The notes below the pieces were generated by a model that was not told the DNA's origin, ran no database searches, and saw nothing but the letters and a program-made list of their open reading frames with translations. A program made the translations under genes and the position numbers. Below are positions 17,361 to 25,188 of a DNA stretch of 64,000 bases, one piece after another. Source of the DNA: Planctomycetota bacterium (lineage in GTDB: Bacteria; Planctomycetota; Phycisphaerae; Phycisphaerales; UBA1924); the NCBI GenBank assembly GCA_014584315.1, contig JACTNA010000031.1, positions 89,824-153,823 on the forward strand, written 5' to 3'. Numbering within the stretch: the stretch's first letter is position 1; every line of letters begins with the position of its first letter.

Positions 17361-18254
17361 ATGACGACGACGCAGATTCCGAACCCGCAGACGTTTGGGC
17401 AGAACGGCTGCTGCACGCCGTTCCCCGGCCAGACCTTCCAGAACGTCCCGTTCAACTGGTGCGGTCCGACGTTCAACGGCCCGACGAACTACGGGACCAA
17501 CTACCCCACCGGCAACATCGGGTACTCGAACTCGAACGCGTGGTGCTGGCCCCAGCCGTTCGGCTGGTTCAACCCCACGTTCTCCGGCCAGAACTACTCC
17601 GGCCAGAGCCACTTCGGCTCGTACCCCTGGAACTGCAACCCCTCGTTCTTCAATGCCTGGAACACGGGCTTCCCGTCCTTCAATTCCACGAACTGGAACA
17701 CGTTCGGCTCGTTCCCGTGGTCGTGGAACCAGGGGTACGGCTTCAACAACACCGGCTGGCAGTCGCCGTTCTCCTGGTGGAACAGCGCGATCGCGTGCAA
17801 CACGCCGTTCACCGGCGAGTGCTACCCCGGCTGCTGCCCGCCGTCGTTCGGCTCGTGGCACGGCTCGAACTTCAACCCGGTGTACAACGGCTTCTTCAAC
17901 ACCTGGCCGACGCCCATCAACACCTTCGGCTTCAACCCCTGGAGCACGATCCCCTTCTCGCAGTACGGGTACCCCTACGGCACGATCCCGCACTACGGCT
18001 ACACCAATAACTCCTTCCACGGGTACGCCCACAGCCCGTTCCACGGGTATCAGGGCGGATACAACTGGCCGATCCCCTCGTCGAACGTCCCGTTCGGCTT
18101 CGGCACGCCGGTGACGAACTACGGCTCGTTCCCGAACACCGGGTTCAACGGCGTGTACCCCCAGGGCTACCCGTTCCCCGGCACGCCCTGCGGCCCGCAG
18201 GGCACGGACATCCACGGCAAGCCCGGCTTCGGGATGAACCGCGAGGCGGCCTGA
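17361..18254 (+). CDS. Leucine-free, almost uncharged Asn/Gly/Phe/Pro/Trp/Tyr-rich protein
   Basis: This gene encodes 297 residues from an ATG with AAGGAG eight bases upstream. I do not recognise a family. The whole chain is built from short motifs such as FNPTFSGQN, NTFGSFPWSW, GYPYGTIPHYGY and FHGYAHSPFHGYQ. Reading through it I find no leucine, ten cysteines, and only five charged residues, four of them in the last 20. There is no signal peptide or membrane segment. The composition (aromatics spaced by Asn/Gly/Ser/Pro) is that of prion-like or phase-separating low-complexity proteins, or of a structural matrix protein. It follows a 609-base upstream region and ends at a strong terminator. 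Function unknown. Confidence 0.78.
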   Translation: MTTTQIPNPQTFGQNGCCTPFPGQTFQNVPFNWCGPTFNGPTNYGTNYPTGNIGYSNSNAWCWPQPFGWFNPTFSGQNYSGQSHFGSYPWNCNPSFFNAWNTGFPSFNSTNWNTFGSFPWSWNQGYGFNNTGWQSPFSWWNSAIACNTPFTGECYPGCCPPSFGSWHGSNFNPVYNGFFNTWPTPINTFGFNPWSTIPFSQYGYPYGTIPHYGYTNNSFHGYAHSPFHGYQGGYNWPIPSSNVPFGFGTPVTNYGSFPNTGFNGVYPQGYPFPGTPCGPQGTDIHGKPGFGMNREAA

Positions 18255-18284
18255 CGATCGACTGACCGACAGCGCGATCCTTGC

Positions 18285-18314
18285 CGAGGCTCGGGCTTCA
18301 TCGCCCGGGCCTCG
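18285..18314. terminator. Terminator between the low-complexity gene and pseudopilin gene
   Basis: A 12-bp stem CGAGGCTCGGGC/GCCCGGGCCTCG with one G-T wobble and loop TTCATC lies between two convergent genes and can serve both. Confidence 0.7.
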
Positions 18315-18331
18315 TCTCTGCGCGCGAGCGG

Positions 18332-19252
18332 CTACTTGCGGTAGTACTCGCGGATGGTGACGCCGCGCCAGGTATAGGGGCGGTACCCGAAGGCGGAGTC
18401 CTGGAGCGGTTCGAGCGGCGGCTCGAAGCCGGAGTAAAGGTAGGTTTCGAGGAGGTCGCGCCTCGGGACCCACGACGCGGAGCCGTCGCAGAACGCGGAG
18501 TTGAGGCCGTCCGAGCCGTGGTTGTTCCACGGCTCGGGCCAGTTATTGGTGCCGTCCGCGCGGCCGACCCCGATGGCGAGACCGGCGGGGTCGGCGTCGT
18601 CGTTGTCGTTGTCGAGGATGATGATGGTGCGTGAGGGGAAGGCGACGGTCGCCTGCGTCTTGAGCAGGTTCTTCGTCTGCTGTTCGAGGATGTCGATACC
18701 GCCGCCCGGGGTGTAGGTCCAGCCGAGTTGTGCGCCGATGGTGCCCCGCCCGCGACCCGAGACGACGACGCCGTCGAGGAACTTGCCCTCGTCGAACCAG
18801 GCGAAGGTCTCGTAGGAGTGGCCGCCGATCTGGTCGTGGCGGTCGTCGGCGGAGAAGAAGTGATCGAACAGGAAGTTGCGCCCGTAGAGGAGCGGGAGGT
18901 CTTCGAGGAGCGGCTCGTCGGTCACCATGAAGTTGGGGCGGATGGTGTTGCGTGTGGCCGGGCAGATGGGCGCTTCGATCGCGGGCATGTAGTCGGGGTA
19001 GAACCACCCGACGTTGTCCTCGAACGTGAGGATGCTGGGAAGAAAGAGGGCGACGCGTGTGTCGTTGCTGTAGAGGTTGGCGGCGGTGGCGAGTTGGCGC
19101 GTGTTGGAGAGGCAGGCAGCGCGGCGTCCGGCCTCGCGGGCCGCGCCGAGGGCCGGGAGCAGCAGCCCGATCAGCAGCGCGATGATGGCGATGACCACGA
19201 GGAGTTCGATGAGGGTGAAGGCGCGGCCGGGTTGAGGCTGCCTGTCGATCAA
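18332..19252 (-). CDS. Pseudopilin-like protein (prepilin N-methylation motif, H-X9-DG type)
   Basis: This gene encodes 306 residues. The N-terminus [20 protein letters not shown] carries the type IV prepilin motif, with an RAF junction and Glu at +5, followed by a hydrophobic helix. The C-terminal part contains '[20 protein letters not shown]', the H-x-G...DG pattern of planctomycete DUF1559/H-X9-DG proteins. These abundant planctomycete proteins are thought to be type II secretion-like pseudopilins, but their roles are undefined. The gene is convergent with the upstream low-complexity gene and divergent from the LamG/dockerin gene at 19388. Confidence 0.86.
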   Translation of the reverse strand: MIDRQPQPGRAFTLIELLVVIAIIALLIGLLLPALGAAREAGRRAACLSNTRQLATAANLYSNDTRVALFLPSILTFEDNVGWFYPDYMPAIEAPICPATRNTIRPNFMVTDEPLLEDLPLLYGRNFLFDHFFSADDRHDQIGGHSYETFAWFDEGKFLDGVVVSGRGRGTIGAQLGWTYTPGGGIDILEQQTKNLLKTQATVAFPSRTIIILDNDNDDADPAGLAIGVGRADGTNNWPEPWNNHGSDGLNSAFCDGSASWVPRRDLLETYLYSGFEPPLEPLQDSAFGYRPYTWRGVTIREYYRK

Positions 19253-19387
19253 CGGGCTTCTCCGGGCCTGTGGCGGGGGCCGGGGTCATGGTACAGGATG
19301 CCGGGCCTCGGATCATCCCTCTTGGGCCGGGCGGCCTCCGGCTGTAGGATGACGGGCCGGCCGGAAGGTCGGCGAGGAGAGGCGAAC

Positions 19388-21100
19388 ATGAGACGGATCG
19401 CGCTGGCAGGAGCGGCGGCGGGGGTCGCGCTCGGGGTGGGGACGGTGTTCGGGCAGCCGGACAACGACGCCGTGATCAACATCACGGGGATGGAGTTGCG
19501 GTGCCAGATCTTCGGGCCGTGCTTCCCGGACCAGTCCCGCGACAGCGAGTCGCACCCGTTCCCCCCCGGGACGCCGCAGTACCTCGTGCCGGCGTCGGGG
19601 TACTCGTTCGCGATCGACGGCGTGGTGGAGACGAGCGGGCTGGTGGGGCTGGCGGTCCCGAACGGATCGACCATCGCTGAGATGATGGAGATCATCGAGC
19701 CTGGCGCGTCGCGGCTGCTTCGCGGGTACTCGCGCAACCTCCTGGGCGGGCTGCCGCTCTCGAAGAACGGCGTCTTCGCGCAGACGTTCAGGGGTGAGGC
19801 GGCGGGGATTGAACTCTCGATCACGATCGACACATGGGTTCGCAACGACGGCGCGGCGTTCTTCGAGATCCGCGACATCGACATCCCGCTCGGCATCCTG
19901 TTCGGCACGGTGAAAGTCACGAGCGGGACGACAGGGGTCGAGGTCTGGAACGCCTCCGCGAGGCAGGAGACGGAGTGGCATTTCGAGGGCGATCTCGGAT
20001 CGGTCGCCGGGTCCGGGCCGTCGATGCTGCGCTACCTCGACGATCCGGCGTTCGGCACGATCCTCGGCGGGATCGGGAACGAGGACAACCCGGACCCCAG
20101 CATCCCCACGGGCGTGACGGAGCAGCAGTCCTCGTTCGCGACGACGGCGCAACTCGGCATCCCCGGGCCGGGCGGCAAGGACGACGTGGTGTACGTGACC
20201 AGCCCGGCGCGCAACCTCACCGACACGGACCCGAAGAACTACCGCGGCATCGGGCTTGCCCTGTATCCCAGGACCCAACCGGCGTTCCCCGGCACGTGGT
20301 TCGGCCAGTGGACGATGGTGTGGGACATGTACATCCCGCACGACACGTGGAACAACCACGAGTGGGCCGCCGCGCTGGTCCACGGGAACCACAACAACGA
20401 GGGGGGGGCGGACATGTTCATCCGCAACCCCGCGTTCGGCGGCGGCGGCGTGATCGGGTTCGACCGCCAGCCGGGACAGTACCTGAGCACGCCCCTCATC
20501 ACGCCGGGCGAGTGGTTCAGGCTCGCGTTCGCGTGCGACCACATGCAGGGCGGCATCGGCCGCGTCTACGTCAACGGGCAGTTGGTCGGCGAGACGGGGA
20601 GCGACTGGCTCTACGACAGCGTCGATCCGGGCGACCCGCGCTACGGCGACGGCGAGGCGGTCGATCCGGCCGACTGGCAGGCGTGGGGCGAGTTCCCCAG
20701 CCCCTGGGCGCGGAGCAGCGGGACCGAACCCGGCTCGGTCGGCCCCACGCCGCTGGCCTCGACCTTCTGCCTCTTCGCCGATCTCGGGAGCGCTGAGTTC
20801 GGGCCGGGCGGGCGGAGCGAGGTCGTGTACGTCGCGAACATGTACTTCGCGGACGACGCGCTGAGCGGGGCGGAGATCGCCGCGCTGGGCGGGCCGGACG
20901 CGGACGGGATCGTGTTCAAGAAAGGTCCGGGCTGCCCGGCGGACTTCAACGGCGACACGGTGGTGAACACGCTGGACTTTGTGGCCTTCCTGAACGCCTT
21001 CGTGGGGGGTGATCCGAAGGCTGACTTCAACGGCGACACGGTGGTGAACACGCTGGACTTCGTGGCCTTCCTGAACGCCTTCGTGGCCGGATGTCCGTAG
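19388..21100 (+). CDS. Secreted LamG-like (concanavalin-fold) protein with duplicated dockerin
   Basis: This gene encodes 570 residues. The ATG at 19388 has GAGGAGAGG upstream and starts a signal peptide (MRRIALAGAAAGVALGVGTV). The segment from about 230 to 490, with 'WTMVWDMYIPHDTWN', 'GEWFRLAFACDHMQGGIGRV', 'YVNGQLVGETGS' and 'VVYVANMYFADDALSGAEI', fits a LamG/concanavalin-like sugar-binding jellyroll. The C-terminus has two dockerin EF-hands whose DNA is almost identical (see repeat). It may bind or act on polysaccharide outside the cell; this is inference. Confidence 0.8.
   Translation: MRRIALAGAAAGVALGVGTVFGQPDNDAVINITGMELRCQIFGPCFPDQSRDSESHPFPPGTPQYLVPASGYSFAIDGVVETSGLVGLAVPNGSTIAEMMEIIEPGASRLLRGYSRNLLGGLPLSKNGVFAQTFRGEAAGIELSITIDTWVRNDGAAFFEIRDIDIPLGILFGTVKVTSGTTGVEVWNASARQETEWHFEGDLGSVAGSGPSMLRYLDDPAFGTILGGIGNEDNPDPSIPTGVTEQQSSFATTAQLGIPGPGGKDDVVYVTSPARNLTDTDPKNYRGIGLALYPRTQPAFPGTWFGQWTMVWDMYIPHDTWNNHEWAAALVHGNHNNEGGADMFIRNPAFGGGGVIGFDRQPGQYLSTPLITPGEWFRLAFACDHMQGGIGRVYVNGQLVGETGSDWLYDSVDPGDPRYGDGEAVDPADWQAWGEFPSPWARSSGTEPGSVGPTPLASTFCLFADLGSAEFGPGGRSEVVYVANMYFADDALSGAEIAALGGPDADGIVFKKGPGCPADFNGDTVVNTLDFVAFLNAFVGGDPKADFNGDTVVNTLDFVAFLNAFVAGCP
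20942..21086 (+). repeat. Near-identical 64-base duplication of dockerin EF-hand
   Basis: Bases 20942-21005 and 21023-21086 are 64-base copies differing at one position (TTT versus TTC for Phe). They encode the two EF-hands of the dockerin, beginning DFNGDTVVNTLDFVAFLNAF in both. Other dockerins in the window have clearly diverged halves, so this copy is recent or homogenised. Confidence 0.92.
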
Positions 21101-21246
21101 GGAGGCCCCGGAACGGAGAGCGGGCGTTGATTCTCGGGTGGAGTCGCGGACCCGTATCAACCTTGGGGTCGGGATGACCGATCCAAGGGTGATGGACCTC
21201 TGAGCCGGGGGGAGCGCCCGGCTTGCCGCTCGACAGGGGAGATCGC

Positions 21247-23610
21247 GTGAAGCAGGGCGGGCCGGGATCGAGTGGTGCGAGACGTTCGTCCCGAGGACGG
21301 CTTGGCACGTCGCTGCTCGTGCCGGCGCTGATCACCGCGGTCGGCGTCGGCGCGACGCTGGTGGTGCACCGCGTGCTGGTGTCGCGAGAGCGGAGCCTCG
21401 CCGCCTCGCGGTTCCAGACCGACGCGGCGAGGCGGGCGGCCGCGATCGACGCCGAGATGGCCAACGCGGTCGATGCGCTGTACGCGCTCCGTGCGTTCTA
21501 TGAGGCGTCCGAGTCGGTCGAGCCGGAGGAGTTCGCGCGGTTCGGGCGCGAGATTCTGAGGCGGCACTCGACGGTGCTTGCGCTCGACTGGGCGCCTCGT
21601 GTTCCGTCGGAAGAGGTCGAGGCGTTCACGGCCGCGACGCGCGAGGCGATGGGCGACGAGTACACGATCCTGGAAATCGACGAGACGGGTTCGTTGATGG
21701 CGGCGGAAGCCCGGCCCATCCACTACCCGATCCTGTACACGCGCTCCGCCCCACCGGCCCGGGAGTTGCCGGGCTTCGACCACGCGTCGGAGCCTGGTCT
21801 GCTCTCCGCGCTGGAGATGTCGGCGTGGAACGACGCGCCGGTGGCGAGTGCGAGGCGCAACGTGGTCCGGCTGGCGGAGGGGATCGGCGACCGAGGCGGG
21901 GTGACGGTCTTCCTGCCCGTGTTCGAGGGCGGGACCGCGCCGTCCGCGGCGCACCTTCGGCTCGGGGCGGCGTCGGGGTTCCTCGCGGCCACGATGCGGC
22001 TGAGCGACCTGCTCGCGGCCGCGATCCGCGACCTGCCGGCGGGGCAGATGGACGTGCATCTCTACGACCGTCTGGCCGACGGGAGCGAGCATCCGCTCTA
22101 TTCGACGGCCTCTGGCGCGGCGGCCCCCATCGCGCCGTTGCGGGCGGGGGGCGAAGCCCGATCGGAGATGCGTCAGGCCGTGCACTATTCGACGCTCGGG
22201 CGCGACTGGGTGGCCGTCTTCGACGCCCACACCATCGGTCCCTACTACGAGGCGGGCCGCGCGTCGACCTGGTCGCTCTGGTGCGGGCTGCTGCTGACCA
22301 CGTTCGGACTGGCGTACGTGCAATCGCTGCGCGCGGCCAACGCCCGGTCCGAGCGGCTCGTGGAGGAGCGGACTCGAGAGTTGCGCGAGCGGGGCGAGCG
22401 GCTCCGGGCGATCCTGCAGACGGCTCCGGACGCGGTCATCGTTGCCGACGAGCACGGCGTGGTCGAGTCGGTGAACCCCGCGACCGAGCGGATGTTCGGG
22501 TACTGCGCCGAGGAACTGATCGGTCGCGAGTTGACCGTGCTCATGCCGGAGCGGCTGCGGGAGCTGCACCGCGCGGGGATGCGGCGGCGCCGCGACGGCG
22601 GGGCTGGTCGGGCGGTCGGGGGCGGCGCGTTGCGGACCTACGGTCTGCGAAGAGACGGGCTGGAGTTCCCGATCGAGTTGTCCGTCGGCGAGTTCCGGCT
22701 GGGCGAGCGCGTGCAGTTCACGGGCATCATCCGCGACGTGACCGAGCGCAAGCGAGCGGAGGACGCGATCCAGAGCCTGAACGCCGCGCTCGAGGAGCGG
22801 GTGCAGCAGCGGACCGAGGCGTTGCAGCGCATCGTGGACGAGTTGGCACAGTTCGCGTCGATCGCGTCGCACGACCTCCAGGAGCCGCTGCGGAAGGTGC
22901 TGGTGTTCGGCGACCGGCTGCGCCAGCAGTACGAGGGCGCGCTGGGCGAGAAGGGCAAGGACTACCTGTCGCGGATGCTCAACGCGGCGGACCGGATGTC
23001 GTCGCTGCTCAACGACCTGCTGGAACTGACGCGCGTGACGTCGAAGGGGAGCCCGTTCGAGCGGGTGGATCTCGGCGAAGTCGTGCGCGCCGTGCTGACG
23101 GACCTGGAGGTCGCGCAGCAGGAGTCCGGCGGGGTCGTCGAGGTGGGCGACCTGCCGACGATCGACGCGGACGCGACGCAGATGCGCCAGTTGTTCCAGA
23201 ACCTGCTGTCGAACGCGTTGAAGTTCAGGAGCGATGAGCGTCAACCGCGCGTCACGATCGAGGCCGAGTGCCCGGCCGATGGAGGCGGGGCACCCTCGTT
23301 GTGCCGGCTGGTGGTTCGGGACAACGGGATCGGCTTCGACGCGAAGTACGCCGGGGTGATCTTCGAGCCGTTCCACCGACTGCACGGGCGGTCGGAGTAC
23401 GAAGGCTCGGGCATGGGGCTGGCGATCTGCCGGAAGATCGTGGAGCGGCACGGGGGCCGGATCGCCTCCGAGGGACGGCCGGGCGAGGGGGCCGCGTTTG
23501 TGGTAGAACTCCCGTTGAGGCAGGGGACAACCGGGGACCAGCCATGCCGCAACGCAGCGAACGACCGGTCACCGTCCTCGTCGCCGAGGACGACCCCGAC
23601 GACCGCCTGA
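21247..23610 (+). CDS. Membrane sensor histidine kinase (CHASE-PAS-HisKA-HATPase)
   Basis: This gene encodes 787 residues. The GTG at 21247 follows AGGGGAG and is preferred over an upstream TTG. Order: membrane helix (about 20-42), extracytoplasmic CHASE domain (about 55-300, 'AIDAEMANAVDALYALRAFY', 'STVLALDWAPRV'), second membrane helix near 345, PAS ('ILQTAPDAVIVADEHGVVES'), dimerisation/phosphoacceptor helix with the histidine in FASIASHDLQEPLRKV, and HATPase with NLLSNALKF, DNGIGF and GSGMGLAI. It autophosphorylates on histidine in response to an unknown external ligand. The last 22 codons overlap the next gene. It is first in a four-gene signalling operon. Confidence 0.93.
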   Translation: MKQGGPGSSGARRSSRGRLGTSLLVPALITAVGVGATLVVHRVLVSRERSLAASRFQTDAARRAAAIDAEMANAVDALYALRAFYEASESVEPEEFARFGREILRRHSTVLALDWAPRVPSEEVEAFTAATREAMGDEYTILEIDETGSLMAAEARPIHYPILYTRSAPPARELPGFDHASEPGLLSALEMSAWNDAPVASARRNVVRLAEGIGDRGGVTVFLPVFEGGTAPSAAHLRLGAASGFLAATMRLSDLLAAAIRDLPAGQMDVHLYDRLADGSEHPLYSTASGAAAPIAPLRAGGEARSEMRQAVHYSTLGRDWVAVFDAHTIGPYYEAGRASTWSLWCGLLLTTFGLAYVQSLRAANARSERLVEERTRELRERGERLRAILQTAPDAVIVADEHGVVESVNPATERMFGYCAEELIGRELTVLMPERLRELHRAGMRRRRDGGAGRAVGGGALRTYGLRRDGLEFPIELSVGEFRLGERVQFTGIIRDVTERKRAEDAIQSLNAALEERVQQRTEALQRIVDELAQFASIASHDLQEPLRKVLVFGDRLRQQYEGALGEKGKDYLSRMLNAADRMSSLLNDLLELTRVTSKGSPFERVDLGEVVRAVLTDLEVAQQESGGVVEVGDLPTIDADATQMRQLFQNLLSNALKFRSDERQPRVTIEAECPADGGGAPSLCRLVVRDNGIGFDAKYAGVIFEPFHRLHGRSEYEGSGMGLAICRKIVERHGGRIASEGRPGEGAAFVVELPLRQGTTGDQPCRNAANDRSPSSSPRTTPTTA

Positions 23611-24044
23611 TCACGCGCGAGGCGTGGGACGAGGCGTCGTTGGACAACGACCTTCGGTTCGTCGAGGACGGGGAGGAGTTACTGGACTACCTGTTCGCCC
23701 GCGGCCGCTACTCGGAAGCGAGTGCGGCGCCGAGGCCGGGGCTGATCCTGCTGGACCTGAACATGCCGAAGGTGGACGGGCGGGAGGCGTTGCGGGAGAT
23801 CCGCAGCCACGAGAGCCTCCGGTGCGTGCCGGTGGTGGTGCTGACGACGTCCGGCGCGTCGGAGGACGTGGCGTGGGCGTACGACAGCGGCGCGAACTCG
23901 TACATGCGCAAGCCATCAACTTTCTCGGGGCTGTCGGAGACGGTGAAAGCCATCGGCCGCTACTGGCTTGAGCACGCGGAACTGCCGATAGTCGGCGGTG
24001 ATGGAAGCGCCGGCACGGAGTCCGATAAGAGTTCTGCTCGTTGA
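23544..24044 (+). CDS. Single-domain response regulator (Rcp1-like)
   Basis: This gene encodes 166 residues. It is a CheY-fold receiver with acidic pocket 'VLVAEDDPDD', phosphoacceptor Asp in 'LILLDLNMPKVDG', Thr/Ser in 'VVVLTTSGAS' and lysine in 'SYMRKPSTF'. The long first loop is typical of Rcp1-type regulators that pair with phytochrome-like kinases of the SHDLQEPLRKV class, exactly the class encoded upstream. It overlaps the kinase gene by 67 bases and the next gene by 44, implying translational coupling. It has no output domain, so it likely relays phosphate to the following proteins. Confidence 0.93.
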   Translation: MPQRSERPVTVLVAEDDPDDRLITREAWDEASLDNDLRFVEDGEELLDYLFARGRYSEASAAPRPGLILLDLNMPKVDGREALREIRSHESLRCVPVVVLTTSGASEDVAWAYDSGANSYMRKPSTFSGLSETVKAIGRYWLEHAELPIVGGDGSAGTESDKSSAR

Positions 24045-25188
24045 CGACGACGAGGACATGCTGGTCCTCGTTCGGGCGTGGCTCGAGGACGTCGAGTCCG
24101 GCCGATACGAGGTCGATTGGGCGCCGTCCGCGGCGGACGCCCGCCGGATCATCGGCGATGATCGGTACGACGCGTACCTGATCGACTACCGGCTCGGCGC
24201 TGAGTCCGGGATCGACTTGCTTCGCGAGGTGGCGGGTGCGCTGCCGGATCGGCCCGCGATCCTGATGACCGGCCAGGGCGGGCGGAGCGTGGACCGCGAC
24301 GCGCTGGAAGCCGGGGCGACGGAGTATGTGCAGAAGTGCGCGGCGAGCGCGGAGACGCTGGAGCGCGCGATCCGCTACGCGATGGCGCAGAAGTGCGCCC
24401 AGCGGCTCGAGCGCGAGCGCCGCTCGGCCCAGGAGGCGGCGCGGGCGATGGAGCGGGTGCTGGCCGTCGTCGCGCATGAACTCCGCACGCCCCTGACGTC
24501 GCTGCGGCTGATGTCGGAGTACCTGCTGGCGCCGGACTCGCGCGGCGGGCCGGAGTTGGAGCGGTTCCTCGCGTCGATCCACGGCGAGACGCTGCGGATG
24601 ACCGAGACGGTGAACAACGTGCTGGAGGCGGCACGCTTCGACAGCGGGTTGGCACGGTGGAACTGGGGGACGGTGCGGGTCGCTGACGCGGTGGAACAGG
24701 CGCTGGAGACGGTGCGGCCGCAGGTGGACCGGTCGGCGGTGGAGGTCGTGTCGTCCGTCGAGCCTGAGGACCTCACGATGCTGGGCGACGCCGACGCGAT
24801 CCGGCGACTGGTGATGAACCTGGCGAGCAACGCGGCGAAGCACACGCGCGCGGGGCGGATCGAGGTCCTGGCGACGGGAGCGGCCGAAGCGGGTCAGCCT
24901 TGCGTGCGGATCGAGGTGCGCGACACGGGAAGCGGCATGCCGCAGAGCGTCGTGCGGCGCCTTGGAACGGCGTTCGCGCTGAACTCCGGCATCGTCGGCT
25001 CGGCGGCGTCGCACGGGACGGGCCTCGGGCTGGCGATCTGCAAGGGCATCGCCGCATCGCACGGCGGGACGGTGCGCGTGCTGTCGAGCGAGGGCGAAGG
25101 ATCGAGAATCGTGGTGATGATGCGGGCGGATCTCGATGCGCCGGCCGCGGTCGCGGAGGGCGTGCAGATCATCCGGGAGGCGGCATGA
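24001..25188 (+). CDS. Hybrid receiver-histidine kinase (REC-HisKA-HATPase)
   Basis: This gene encodes 395 residues. The receiver (10-125) has 'VLLVDDDEDM', Asp in 'AYLIDYRLGAESG' and 'ILMTGQGG'. The kinase part has 'VVAHELRTPLTSLRLMSEYL' (phosphohistidine), NLASNAAKH, DTGSGMP and GTGLGLAICKG. It is soluble, with no membrane segment, so its input is phosphate on its own receiver, presumably from the preceding proteins. The start could be GTG 23998 or ATG 24001. It overlaps the previous gene by 44 bases and the next by an ATGA junction. Confidence 0.92.
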   Translation: MEAPARSPIRVLLVDDDEDMLVLVRAWLEDVESGRYEVDWAPSAADARRIIGDDRYDAYLIDYRLGAESGIDLLREVAGALPDRPAILMTGQGGRSVDRDALEAGATEYVQKCAASAETLERAIRYAMAQKCAQRLERERRSAQEAARAMERVLAVVAHELRTPLTSLRLMSEYLLAPDSRGGPELERFLASIHGETLRMTETVNNVLEAARFDSGLARWNWGTVRVADAVEQALETVRPQVDRSAVEVVSSVEPEDLTMLGDADAIRRLVMNLASNAAKHTRAGRIEVLATGAAEAGQPCVRIEVRDTGSGMPQSVVRRLGTAFALNSGIVGSAASHGTGLGLAICKGIAASHGGTVRVLSSEGEGSRIVVMMRADLDAPAAVAEGVQIIREAA

